From Allobosea sp. CS1GBMeth4 (GTDB taxonomy: Bacteria > Pseudomonadota > Alphaproteobacteria > Rhizobiales > Beijerinckiaceae): a stretch of DNA of 64,000 nt. A program made the position numbers and the translations under genes. Positions 35,070 through 43,402 of this stretch are shown piece after piece. The stretch covers positions 62,001 through 126,000 of the forward strand of contig NZ_FYAS01000030.1 in the NCBI RefSeq assembly GCF_900185715.1, given 5' to 3'. Under the pieces are notes generated by a model. The model was not told the DNA's origin. It did not search any database and was given only the letters and a program-made list of their open reading frames with translations. Position 1 is the stretch's first letter. Each line of letters begins with the position of its first letter.

Positions 35070-36542
35070 ATGGCCTCGATCGACCTCACCGCCTCAGCAA
35101 CCAGCCTGCGCGCCGATCTGCTGGCCCGCCGCTTCAGCGCCACCGAGTTGCTCGAGGCGACCTTCGCCCGCATCGACGCGCTGAACCCTTCCCTCAACGC
35201 CGTCGTCGCGCAGGATCGCGCGGCGGCACGAAGCATGGCGGCGGAATCGGACCGGCGCATCGCCGCCGGCGAGGCCCGCCCGCTCGAAGGCCTGCCGATC
35301 ACGATCAAGGACGCTTTCGACGTCGCCGGACTGCCCTCCTCCGGCGGCCTGCCCGCCTATAAGGAGCGCGTCCCGCAAGAGGACGCTGCCGCCGTCGCCC
35401 GCCTGCGCGCCGCCGGCGCGGTCATCCTCGGCAAGACGCTTGTGCCGGTCTTCTCCGGCGACTTCCAGAGCTACAACCCGGCCCATGGCGTCGCCAGAAA
35501 TCCCTGGAATCCCGAGTATTCGCCCGGCGGCTCCTCGGGCGGCGCGGCGGTGGCGGTCGCGACGGGGATGAGCGCCTTCGAGCTCGGCTCCGATCTCGGC
35601 TCCTCGATCCGCTGGCCGGCCCAGGCCTGCGGCGTCTTCGGCCTCAAGACCAGCTGGGGCCTGGTCTCGACGTGGGGGCTGATCCCGCCGCCGCCGGAGC
35701 GGCGCACTTTACGCAATGCCGACCTCGTCGTCGCCGGTCCGATCGCACGGGCAACCGAGGATCTCGACCTGATCCTGCCGGTGCTGACCGGCCCGCGCGA
35801 TCCGAATGTCGTCGGAGCCGCCCTGCCCGCCCCGCGCAAGCTAGACGCAAAGGGCCTGCGCGTCGCGGTCTGGGCGCAGGAGCCGTTCGCCCCGGTCACG
35901 CGCGAGGTCTCGGACGCGGTGCGCGAAGCCGGACGACGCCTGGCCGAAGCCGGCGCGATCGTCGACGAGACCGCCCGCCCCGGCTTCCGCTTCAGCGAGG
36001 CCTATGAGGTCTATGCCCTCCTGAACCACGCCGTCGTCGCCTATGGCCTGCCGCCCAAGGTGCGCGCCCGTATCCAGGCGCAGGCGGCGAAATTCGCGCC
36101 CGGCGACCTCTCGCATCAGGCGCTGCAGGCCCGCGGCGCGAGAATGACGCCCGGCCTCTACCAGCAGCTCCATCAGCGCCGCCTCGCGCTGAAGCGGCAA
36201 TGGGCCCGCTTCTTCCAGAACTGGGACGTGCTGCTCTGCCCGCCGGCGCCGGTGGCAGCGTTGAAGCACGATCATCTGCCCGATTTCCACACCCGCCGGC
36301 TCGACATCGACGGCACCCCGCGCCCCTATCTCGATTTCCTGTGCTGGGCGAGCCTCGCCACCGGCTCCGACCTGCCTTCGCTCTCGGCTCCCGTCGGGCT
36401 GTCGCAAGCGGGATTGCCGACCGGCGTGCAGATCATCGCGCCCTTCGGCGAGGACCGCACTGCGATCGCTGTCGGGGCGATGCTGGAGAAGTCGGGCGGC
36501 GGCTTCAGAGTGCCGACGAGCCTCGGCAACTCACTTAGGTAA
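35070..36542 (+). CDS. Amidase (amidase signature family)
   Basis: A 490-residue amidase-signature enzyme. The Ser-cisSer-Lys triad is readable: Lys80 in LPITIKDAFDVAG, cis-Ser155 in SPGGSSGGAAVAVATG, and nucleophile Ser179 in GSDLGSSIRWPA; the 24-residue spacing between the two serines is the same as in characterised members. Residues after about 200 form the substrate-specific lobe. These enzymes hydrolyse amides to acid and ammonia or amine. No operon partner; its 3' end overlaps the convergent downstream gene by 12 nt. Substrate unknown. Confidence 0.94.
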   Translation: MASIDLTASATSLRADLLARRFSATELLEATFARIDALNPSLNAVVAQDRAAARSMAAESDRRIAAGEARPLEGLPITIKDAFDVAGLPSSGGLPAYKERVPQEDAAAVARLRAAGAVILGKTLVPVFSGDFQSYNPAHGVARNPWNPEYSPGGSSGGAAVAVATGMSAFELGSDLGSSIRWPAQACGVFGLKTSWGLVSTWGLIPPPPERRTLRNADLVVAGPIARATEDLDLILPVLTGPRDPNVVGAALPAPRKLDAKGLRVAVWAQEPFAPVTREVSDAVREAGRRLAEAGAIVDETARPGFRFSEAYEVYALLNHAVVAYGLPPKVRARIQAQAAKFAPGDLSHQALQARGARMTPGLYQQLHQRRLALKRQWARFFQNWDVLLCPPAPVAALKHDHLPDFHTRRLDIDGTPRPYLDFLCWASLATGSDLPSLSAPVGLSQAGLPTGVQIIAPFGEDRTAIAVGAMLEKSGGGFRVPTSLGNSLR

Positions 36543-37025
36543 AAGACCTCGGTAGTAGAAGGCGATATTCTCTGCGGGGCCGTCCTTGATCCGCTTCAGA
36601 GCTTTTCCGATAGGCCAGAAGACTGCTCCCGATTTTGCCTGCACGGCTGGGAAGCTGCCGCCCTCGATCGTCATCGTGCCCCACTCGGCACCGTGATGAC
36701 GGCGATACACCTCACCGACATAGCTGCCATAAGCCTTTGCGACCGCGGAAATTTCTTCCTCAGACGGGCGGGGGTTGGATCCGACATACATGCGGTTCAT
36801 CTGCGCGAGGAGTTGCTCAACCGCCTCGACACTCCGCTCCGACCAATCCAGCTCGATTCCGAAATGTGCCTTGGCATGGTCAACCGCGTCGAGCGAATAC
36901 GCCTCCGTCATCGCTCGAACTTTGGGGTCAGCAGAGAAGGCTTGCTTGAGAGCGTTTTGAGCCATTGTCATCCCTGCGAAGACAAGAGCTGACAGTACAA
37001 CCGTCAAAAACAGGCGGACGTTCAT
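36531..37025 (-). CDS. Secreted hypothetical protein
   Basis: A 164-residue protein when begun at the ATG at 37025 (MNVRLFLTVVLSALVFAG, then MTMAQ), which gives a clean signal peptide with cleavage after about MAQ; an in-frame ATG six codons earlier is also possible. The mature part is helical and then has GSYVGEVYRRHHGAEWGTMT and VFWPIGKALKRIKDGPAENI, a pattern seen in DUF3806-like proteins, but I am not sure of the family. Lower GC than its neighbours and a convergent 12-nt overlap with the amidase gene hint at later acquisition. Confidence 0.7.
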   Translation of the reverse strand: MNVRLFLTVVLSALVFAGMTMAQNALKQAFSADPKVRAMTEAYSLDAVDHAKAHFGIELDWSERSVEAVEQLLAQMNRMYVGSNPRPSEEEISAVAKAYGSYVGEVYRRHHGAEWGTMTIEGGSFPAVQAKSGAVFWPIGKALKRIKDGPAENIAFYYRGLLPK

Positions 37026-37113
37026 GCTCTCGATTCCGATCACCGGTCGGTACGCAACAGACTAATAGCAGCTCAACTTTCGCGTGCAATCCGCGCTTCG
37101 CCCCAGCCTTCTT

Positions 37114-38142
37114 TCATAGGAAATCCGCCAGCGACGGCCGGCGATTGCCGTCGCGCCCGATCGTCTCCGGCGCGGCCAGCATGGCGTTCAGCACCGCCTC
37201 CTGCGTCGCCTCGGCCGCGGCGCGGAAGGGCAGGTCGATCCGGTTCTCGTTGAGCACGGTGAGCGGCACGAGATCGGCCTCGTCGAAATGCGCGATCCGG
37301 CCGACGGTCGAGAAGCCGATGGCGATGTCGCCGCTGCCATTGCCCCAGAAGGCGCCGAGCCGCGCCAACCCCGCGCCGCAGCGCCGGGCGATGCGGGTGA
37401 GCTGCCGGCTCTCCAATGGCAGGTCGGTCGCCAGGATGATGATCACCGAGCCGCGCTCCGGCGCCTGGGCCGGGCTCGCGGCCGGTGGCACCGGGCGGCG
37501 GCCATCGGGCAGGACGAGATCGCCGGCATTGCCGAAATTCGCCTGCACCAGCACGGCGACGGTGAAGCTGCGGCCATCGAGTTCGATCAGGCGCGAGGCG
37601 GTGCCGATGCCGCCCTTGAAGCCGAAGGCGCTCATGCCGGTGCCGGCGCCGACCGCGCCCTCCTCGACCGGCCCGCCGCCGGCGGCATCGAGCGCCGCGC
37701 CCGCATCCGCCACGGTCAGGCGGCGGGCGCGGATGTCGGAGAGGAAACCGTCATTGCATTCGAGCACGACCGAGTTGACCGTGCCGGTGCCGCGGCCGAT
37801 CTCCGGATTGCCGGCGAGCGCCCGCCCGACCAGCGCCTCGATGCCGGTGGCGACGGAGAAGGTGTTGCCGAGCAGGAGCGGCGTCTCGATCTGGCCGAGC
37901 TCGGCGAGCTGCATCAGCCCGGCGCTCTTGCCGAAGCCGTTGATCACCTCGACGCCGGCCCTCACCTTCTCGCGGAAGAGGTCGCCCTGATGCGGCAGCA
38001 CCGCCGTGAAGCCGGTGAGGATCTCGCCCTCCCGCACGGTGCGATGGCCGACGGCGACGCCGGCCACATCGGTGATCGCGTTGAGCGGGCCGGGCGGCAG
38101 CGCGCCGCAGATCAGGCCGTAGTCGCGCGCCCGCTTGCTCAA
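37114..38142 (-). CDS. P1 family peptidase (DmpA/BapA-type aminopeptidase)
   Basis: A 342-residue Ntn-type hydrolase. The self-cleavage site is expected before Ser232 in PERGSVIIILATDLPL, giving an alpha chain (1-231) and a beta chain with an N-terminal serine nucleophile. N-terminal features NAITDVAGVAVGHRTV, NDGFLSDIRARRL and the GTGM glycine-rich segment match DmpA and BapA, which release N-terminal L- or D-amino acids or beta-amino acids from peptides and amides. No signal peptide, so cytoplasmic. It stands before the VOC gene on the same strand with a 24-bp gap. Confidence 0.9.
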   Translation of the reverse strand: MSKRARDYGLICGALPPGPLNAITDVAGVAVGHRTVREGEILTGFTAVLPHQGDLFREKVRAGVEVINGFGKSAGLMQLAELGQIETPLLLGNTFSVATGIEALVGRALAGNPEIGRGTGTVNSVVLECNDGFLSDIRARRLTVADAGAALDAAGGGPVEEGAVGAGTGMSAFGFKGGIGTASRLIELDGRSFTVAVLVQANFGNAGDLVLPDGRRPVPPAASPAQAPERGSVIIILATDLPLESRQLTRIARRCGAGLARLGAFWGNGSGDIAIGFSTVGRIAHFDEADLVPLTVLNENRIDLPFRAAAEATQEAVLNAMLAAPETIGRDGNRRPSLADFL

Positions 38143-38166
38143 GGGCGTTCTCCTGTCTTGGTAACG

Positions 38167-38583
38167 CTACACCGCCGCGTTGAACACGGCCTCGATGGCG
38201 TGTCCGTCGGGATCGATGACGAAGGCTGCATAATAATGCGGGCCGTAATGCGCCCGCAGGCCGGGCCCGCCATTGTCGCGGCCACCATGCTGGAGCGCCA
38301 CGCGATGGAAGGCATCGACGGCCCGCCGGTCGGGTGCGGCGAAGGCGACATGGAAGCCCGGCCCCGGGGGCCGCTGCCCGTCCGGACGGTGCTTCAGCGC
38401 CAGCTTGTCGCGGCCATCCGGCATACCATAGCCGACCGCCTGATCGGCCTCGCCGGGCCGAAGGTCGCTCCAGACCCGGACATAGCCGAGCGGCGCGAGC
38501 ACCGCATCGTAGAATGCGCTCGCACGGTCGAGATCGGCGACACCGAGCGAGAGGTGGTGCAGCATGGGGCTCGGCCCGCTCAT
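38167..38583 (-). CDS. VOC family (glyoxalase-fold) protein
   Basis: A 138-residue single-domain vicinal-oxygen-chelate protein: it begins MLHHLSLGVADLDRASAFYD shortly after the start and ends YYAAFVIDPDGHAIEAVF, the two conserved VOC half-motifs (His and Glu metal ligands). Similar small VOC proteins are annotated as glyoxalase or lactoylglutathione-lyase-like; the actual substrate is unknown. Its ATG overlaps the stop of the upstream cysteine-cluster protein (ATGA). Confidence 0.88.
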   Translation of the reverse strand: MSGPSPMLHHLSLGVADLDRASAFYDAVLAPLGYVRVWSDLRPGEADQAVGYGMPDGRDKLALKHRPDGQRPPGPGFHVAFAAPDRRAVDAFHRVALQHGGRDNGGPGLRAHYGPHYYAAFVIDPDGHAIEAVFNAAV

Positions 38584-39110
38584 GCGGCCGCCCGGACCTT
38601 CACAACCGTCATTCGCGGCCGCCCGGCGGCGAGCTCCTCGCGCAGCACCAGCCGCTCGTCGGGCGTGATCGTCCCGAGCGGCACGTCATGGTCCGGCATC
38701 ACCGCGGTCGCCGATCTGTTGAGAAAGACGATCACCGGGCGGTTGCCGGCCGCGGCCCAGCGGCGCAGCTGCGTCAGATAGGGCTCCTTGCGCCAGGCCT
38801 GCGGCGCGCCGGGATCGAGCTGGACGAACAGCCAGTTCGTCGCCGGGTCCATGGTCAGCACGAAGCGCGCCTTGTCGGGCTTCCATTCCGGCCCGAGGAA
38901 GCCTTGCGTCATCCACAGGCAGAAGAAGGCCCGGCAGTGCTCCGGCCGCGTCGCATGGATGGCGCAACCCCGGCCGGGCTGGCAATGCCTGCACCAGCTG
39001 CCGGCGAGGCTCTCCACCGCCGGCACATCATAGACCTTGCAGCACAGCGTGCAGCTGCCGCAGTCGCGGCCGGGCGCCGGCTGGTTCGCCATGCGGGCGG
39101 GATCGATCAT
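38580..39110 (-). CDS. Cysteine-cluster protein (YkgJ-like, zinc/iron-chelating)
   Basis: A 176-residue protein whose N-terminal half has a dense cysteine pattern: DCGSCTLCCKVYDV, then WCRHCQPGRGCAIHATRPEH and CRAFFC. This is the YkgJ (CxxCxxCC) putative metal-chelating family. The C-terminal half (RPVIVFLNRSATAVMPDHDV) is less conserved. I chose ATG 39110; MANQPAP at 39092 is an alternative. It overlaps the VOC gene by ATGA. Function unknown, probably Zn or Fe binding. Confidence 0.82.
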   Translation of the reverse strand: MIDPARMANQPAPGRDCGSCTLCCKVYDVPAVESLAGSWCRHCQPGRGCAIHATRPEHCRAFFCLWMTQGFLGPEWKPDKARFVLTMDPATNWLFVQLDPGAPQAWRKEPYLTQLRRWAAAGNRPVIVFLNRSATAVMPDHDVPLGTITPDERLVLREELAAGRPRMTVVKVRAAA

Positions 39111-39207
39111 GCGTGACCTCTCGGACGGGCGCGGAACCATGCGCATCCGGGCTGCGGCTGGCAAGCGGGTTTGGAGGCGTTTGAAAGTTGCTCTGCGTCC
39201 CCTCACC

Positions 39208-39327
39208 GTCGTTCCGACAAGCCGCGATAGCGGCGCAGCTCCGGAATCCATCGCGGATCTCCGGTCGTAGGGCCCCGGAGCCCTATGATGGATTCCGGCG
39301 CTCCGCTTCGCTGCGGCCGGAATGACG
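39208..39327. repeat. 120-bp REP-like element, copy A
   Basis: Starts CGTCGTTCCGACAAGCCGCG, contains inverted arms CCGGAATCCATC and GATGGATTCCGG, and ends with CTCCGCTTCGCTGCGGCCGG and AATGACG. A second copy at 42344-42451 shares the same order of modules. It lies between the cysteine-cluster gene and the aminotransferase gene. Confidence 0.75.
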
Positions 39328-39466
39328 GTGAACGGTTCGGCAGGACGCAGCGAGGAAGGCCCGCCCCGCGCCAGACTCTGCTCCGCTCTGCAGGAAAATC
39401 GCTCAGCGCTTGCGCGGGTCGCGGTCTATGCTCGCATAATCCACGCATAAGCACCGGGAGCCGGGA

Positions 39467-40849
39467 ATGCTGACCAACCTTGCCGTCCGTGACATCGAGA
39501 CGCTCGTCCACCCCTACACCAACCTCGCCACCCATCGCGAGGTCGGCCCGCTGGTGCTCGAGCGCGGCAAGGGCGTGTTCGTCTACGACGTCTCGGGCAA
39601 GGACTATATCGAGGGCATGGCCGGCCTCTGGTGCACCTCCCTCGGCTATTCCAACGAGGAGCTCTGCGACGTCGCCTATGAGCAGCTGAAGAAGCTGCCC
39701 TTCACCCACATCTTCTCCGGCCGCAGCCACGACCCGGCGATCGAGCTGGCCGAGAAGCTGAAGGAGATCGCCCCGGTGCCGATCTCCAAGGTGTTCTACG
39801 GCGCCTCCGGCTCGGACGCGAACGACACCCAGGTCAAGCTGGTCTGGTATGTGAACAATGCGCTCGGCCGGCCGAAGAAGAAGAAGATCATCTCGCGGCT
39901 GAAGGCCTATCACGGCGTCACCGTCGCCTCGGCCTCGCTGACCGGCCTGCCGGCCAATCACACCGATTTCGACCTGCCGATCCCGAACGTCCTGCACACC
40001 TCCTGCCCGCATCATTACCGTTTTGCGCAGGCGGGCGAGAGCGAGCTCGACTTCTCGGCGCGCCTCGCCGCCGAGCTCGACGAGATGATCCAGCGCGAGG
40101 GGCCGGACACGGTCGCCGCCTTCATCGCGGAGCCGGTGATGGGCGCCGGCGGCGCGGTCACCCCGCCGGAGGGCTATTTCGAGGCGATCAACGCCGTGCT
40201 CGCCAAATACGACATCCTGTTCATCGCCGACGAGGTCATCACCGGCTTCGGCCGCACCGGCGAGATGTTCGGCACCACCACCTACAAGATGAAGGCCGAC
40301 ACGCTCTCCTGCGCCAAGGCGCTGACCTCGGCCTATTTCCCGCTCAGCGCGGTGCTGATCAACGAGCCGGTCTACCAAGTGCTGGTCGACCAGAGCAGGA
40401 AGATCGGCACTTTCGGCCATGGCAACACCTATGCCGGACACCCGGTCGGCTGCGCGGTCGCGGTCAAGACGCTGGAGATCTACCAGCGTGACCGGATCGT
40501 CGAGCGCGTGCGCTCGATCGCGCCGAAATTCCTCCAGCGCCTCGGCAGGCTCGCCGACCATCCGCTGATCGGCGAGGCGCGCGGCGTCGGCCTGATCGGC
40601 GGCGTCGAGTTCGTCAGGGACAAGGCGAGCAAGGCGCAGTTCGAGGCCAAGAAGGGCGTCGCCGCCAAATCGGTCTCCTTCGCCCAGGAGGAAGGCGTGA
40701 TCCTGCGCGCCATGGGCGGTGACCGCGTCGCCTTCTGCCCGCCGCTGGTGATCAGCGAAGCCGAAATCGACGAGATGTTCGACCGCTATGAGCGGGCGCT
40801 CGCCAAGACCCTGGACTGGGTCAAGGCCGAAGGGCTGCTGGCGGGCTGA
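39467..40849 (+). CDS. Class III (omega-amino acid type) aminotransferase
   Basis: A 460-residue PLP-dependent fold-type I aminotransferase. PLP lysine Lys284 in SCAKALTSAYFPLSAV; VFYGASGSDANDTQVKLVWY is the PLP-phosphate region; AFIAEPVMGAGGAVTPPEGY and LFIADEVITGFGRTGEMFGT are class III hallmarks, the latter with the PLP-N1 binding Asp. Sequence flavour (HIFSGRSHDPAIELAEKLKE) matches omega-amino acid:pyruvate / taurine- or putrescine-pyruvate transaminases. No operon partner; REP-like repeats on both sides. Amino donor not determinable. Confidence 0.94.
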   Translation: MLTNLAVRDIETLVHPYTNLATHREVGPLVLERGKGVFVYDVSGKDYIEGMAGLWCTSLGYSNEELCDVAYEQLKKLPFTHIFSGRSHDPAIELAEKLKEIAPVPISKVFYGASGSDANDTQVKLVWYVNNALGRPKKKKIISRLKAYHGVTVASASLTGLPANHTDFDLPIPNVLHTSCPHHYRFAQAGESELDFSARLAAELDEMIQREGPDTVAAFIAEPVMGAGGAVTPPEGYFEAINAVLAKYDILFIADEVITGFGRTGEMFGTTTYKMKADTLSCAKALTSAYFPLSAVLINEPVYQVLVDQSRKIGTFGHGNTYAGHPVGCAVAVKTLEIYQRDRIVERVRSIAPKFLQRLGRLADHPLIGEARGVGLIGGVEFVRDKASKAQFEAKKGVAAKSVSFAQEEGVILRAMGGDRVAFCPPLVISEAEIDEMFDRYERALAKTLDWVKAEGLLAG

Positions 40850-40869
40850 AGGATGGCGCCGGAATCACG

Positions 40870-41018
40870 CCGTCATTCCGGGGCGCCGCGCAGCGGCGTG
40901 CCCGGAACCCATGAACACGGGTGAAGCCGGTCTCAATACCGCGGTCATCGCTCTTCTGAAATCTGCCGGTGTTCATGGCTTCCGGGCTCAGCGCTTCGCG
41001 CTGCCCCGGAAAGACGGT
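40870..41018. repeat. Long REP-like palindrome
   Basis: Starts CGCCGTCATTCCGGGGCGCC and ends CTGCCCCGGAAAGACGG. Internal arms CCATGAACAC (40909-40918 region) and GTGTTCATGG (near 40970-40980) together with flanking CCGGAA/TTCCGG make a long imperfect hairpin. It occupies nearly half of the 343-bp gap after the aminotransferase gene. The rest of the gap (41019-41192) shows nothing recognisable. Confidence 0.65.
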
Positions 41019-41192
41019 GGTGGTTGCCACCTCCCCGCGAAACTGTGCCAAAGCTGACCAAAGCCTCGGTGTGACACGAAAAATGTCACGACAAATTCAA
41101 AATGCCGCCGCCGGTGCGACCCGATCGACAGCGACATTGGCAGTGCCGGCGGCCCAGGAACCGCCGGCACGACGAACTGGAAACCGAGGATC

Positions 41193-41390
41193 ATGTCCAC
41201 GCATAAGCCGCGCCAGCCGGCGCACCGTTCCGCCAGCTTCCATGATGCCAGCGCCCGGGAGGCCTATGCGTCGCGCTTCCGTCCGATCGCGATTCCTGCC
41301 ATCCTGGCTGGAACCCGCTGGACCCCGACCGCGTTGACCGCCCAGCACAGGGACGTTCCGGCGCTCCTGCGCAACGGTTTCGAAGATTGA
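41193..41390 (+). CDS. Small protein of unknown function (65 residues)
   Basis: The frame begins MSTHKPRQPAHRSASFHDAS, is Arg/Ala-rich with an amphipathic middle (AREAYASRFRPIAIPAILAG), and ends RDVPALLRNGFED. A purine-rich CCGAGGA lies just before the ATG, and a metallophosphoesterase gene begins 27 nt after its stop. I do not recognise a family and the composition is compatible with chance coding in GC-rich DNA, so this is a tentative gene. Confidence 0.4.
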   Translation: MSTHKPRQPAHRSASFHDASAREAYASRFRPIAIPAILAGTRWTPTALTAQHRDVPALLRNGFED

Positions 41391-41417
41391 TACGACGACC
41401 TCCGACCGAGACCCTCC

Positions 41418-42314
41418 ATGCTTGACCGGCGCAGAGTCCTCCGGACTCTCGCCGGTCTTTTTCTGTCCGGTTTCGGGCTCGGCGGATATGCCTATGCCTG
41501 GGAGCCGGCGCGGCAGGGCGTGACGCGCTATCGCCTCAAGCCGGCGGGCTGGCCCGATGGCAAGCAGCTTCGGCTCGCCGTGATCTCGGACCTGCATGTC
41601 GGCGGCGTCCATATGCCGCTCTCCCGTGTCGGCGCCATCGTCGATCAGGTTAATCTGCTGAAACCGGACCTCGTGCTGCTGCTCGGCGATTTCGTCGCCA
41701 GCCGCGCCCGCCGTCCCGGCGATCCCGCGCCATCCGAATGGGCTTCCGAACTCGCCCGCCTCGCGGCGCCCGCCGGCCGCTTCGCTGTGCTCGGCAACCA
41801 CGACTGGTGGCAGGATGAACGTGCCCAGCACAGGCTCGGAGGCCCGACGCAGGCCGGCCTCGCGCTCGAGACCGCGGGCATCCCGGTCCTCGAGAACCGC
41901 GCTCTCAGGCTCGAGACCGGCGCCGGTCCGCTCTGGCTCGCCGGCTTGGGCGATCAGGAGGCCTTCGCCATGCGGCGCAGGCCTCGCGGCCGCCGCTACG
42001 GCATCGACGATCTGCCCGCGACGCTCGCCATGTTCGAGGACGATGCGCCGCTGATCCTGATGGCCCACGAGCCCGACATCTTTGCCGGCGCTCCGGCGCG
42101 GATCACGCTCACCCTGTCGGGCCACACCCATGGCGGCCAGGTCAGGCTGTTCGGCTGGTCGCCTCTGGTGCCGTCGCGCTACGGCAACCGCTATGCCTAC
42201 GGCCATGTGCGGGAGAACGGCCGCGACCTCATCGTCTCGGCCGGGCTCGGCACCAGCAAGCTGCCGATCCGGCTGGGCGCGCCGCCGGAGATCGTGCTGG
42301 TCGAGCTGGGGTGA
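41418..42314 (+). CDS. Metallophosphoesterase (YkuE/calcineurin-like)
   Basis: A 298-residue calcineurin-fold phosphoesterase. The five metal-binding blocks are visible: VISDLHVGG, LLGDFVA, LGNHDWWQDE, LMAHEPDI and SGHTHGGQVRLFGWSP. The N-terminus MLDRRRVLRTLAGLFLSGFG is a twin-arginine-like signal or membrane anchor, so it acts at or outside the inner membrane. This arrangement resembles YkuE/UDP-diacylglucosamine-pyrophosphatase-like or phosphodiesterase YaeI types; substrate unknown. Confidence 0.92.
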   Translation: MLDRRRVLRTLAGLFLSGFGLGGYAYAWEPARQGVTRYRLKPAGWPDGKQLRLAVISDLHVGGVHMPLSRVGAIVDQVNLLKPDLVLLLGDFVASRARRPGDPAPSEWASELARLAAPAGRFAVLGNHDWWQDERAQHRLGGPTQAGLALETAGIPVLENRALRLETGAGPLWLAGLGDQEAFAMRRRPRGRRYGIDDLPATLAMFEDDAPLILMAHEPDIFAGAPARITLTLSGHTHGGQVRLFGWSPLVPSRYGNRYAYGHVRENGRDLIVSAGLGTSKLPIRLGAPPEIVLVELG

Positions 42315-42343
42315 AACGGCTCGCCGCCGCCTTCATGGAGCTC

Positions 42344-42451
42344 CGTCGTTCCGGACGAGCCGCGATGGCGGCACCGATCCGGAATCCATCGCAGAGTACA
42401 GGAGCCCTGCGATCGATTCCGGCGTTCCGCTTCGCTGCGGCCGGAATGACG
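42344..42451. repeat. 108-bp REP-like element, copy B
   Basis: Second copy of the 39208-39327 element: CGTCGTTCCGGACGAGCCGC, arms around CCGGAATCCATCGCAG and CTGCGATCGATTCCGG, and the end TTCCGCTTCGCTGCGGCCGG plus AATGACG. Divergence from copy A is concentrated in the loop. It lies between the convergent metallophosphoesterase and L,D-transpeptidase genes. Confidence 0.75.
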
Positions 42452-42474
42452 AGGTTGATGCGAGAAGGCGAGCC

Positions 42475-43071
42475 CTACCGGACGATGACCTTCCCGCCGA
42501 CCTGGGCGCGGTTGTAGAGGTCGATCGCATCGATATTGCGCATCCGGATGCAGCCGGACGAAGCCGAGCGGCCGATCGTCTCCGGCTCGTTGGTGCCGTG
42601 GATGCGGTAGAGCGTGTCCTTGCCGTTCTGATAGAGATAGAGGGCGCGGGCGCCGAGCGGATTGTCCGGCCCGCCCTCCATGCCGCCGGCACGCGGCGCC
42701 AGATGCGGCCAGCGCGCGATCATCTCCGCCGGCGGGGTCCAGCGCGGCCACTCGGCCTTGCGCTGCATCACCGCCGTCCCGGTCCAGCCGAAGGCCTCGT
42801 CGCCGGTCGCGACGCCGTAGCGGATCGCCTTCCTGTTGGGCAGGACGAAGTAGAGGAACTTCTCCGTCGTATCGACAACGATGGTGCCCGGCTCTTCGCC
42901 AGTCGGGTCGTTGATCTCGTAGGGCAGATGCGTGATCTGCGTCTCGAAGTTCGGCACCAGCGCCATGTATTCGGCATCGCGCGTCGACAGGGCCGGAGCG
43001 CTGACGCTCTTGTACTGGCAGGCGCCGAGCAGAACCGACAGGCCGAGCACCGCAACGAAAGTCTGCTTCAT
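42475..43071 (-). CDS. L,D-transpeptidase (YkuD domain) lipoprotein
   Basis: A 198-residue protein. The N-terminus MKQTFVAVLGLSVLLGACQY is a lipoprotein signal with lipobox LGAC (Cys18). The YkuD catalytic motif is readable as YRIHGTNEPETIG followed by RSASSGCIRMRNIDAIDLYN, with catalytic His and Cys. Such enzymes form 3-3 cross-links in peptidoglycan or attach proteins to it. It ends GGKVIVR. Monocistronic; the start at 43071 is the only one giving a signal peptide. Confidence 0.93.
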   Translation of the reverse strand: MKQTFVAVLGLSVLLGACQYKSVSAPALSTRDAEYMALVPNFETQITHLPYEINDPTGEEPGTIVVDTTEKFLYFVLPNRKAIRYGVATGDEAFGWTGTAVMQRKAEWPRWTPPAEMIARWPHLAPRAGGMEGGPDNPLGARALYLYQNGKDTLYRIHGTNEPETIGRSASSGCIRMRNIDAIDLYNRAQVGGKVIVR

Positions 43072-43402
43072 GGTTTCCACCGCCGGCACCGGAACGGCGC
43101 TCGTTATGATGAATGCTTCGTTAAGAATCGGTGACCCGACAGGACAGGACCCGGGCCGAACACAGGCCGGTCTTACGGTGCAAACGATGTTGAGGCAATG
43201 AAGTTGATGGACCGCTCTGGCGTCTTGCCGCGTTGCAGTGACAATATGGTCACGCTTCGGGTCGGGGCTCCTGCAGGTCGGCATGCATGGCGGGGCGACC
43301 GGGAAACCAGGTCCCGTCGGAAGCGAGAGGGGGCGCTGGTCGGATCGAGTCGGTCCGGCCCGAGCCCCCCTGATGTTGATGCCGCCCTTCGGAGAGCCGT
43401 GC

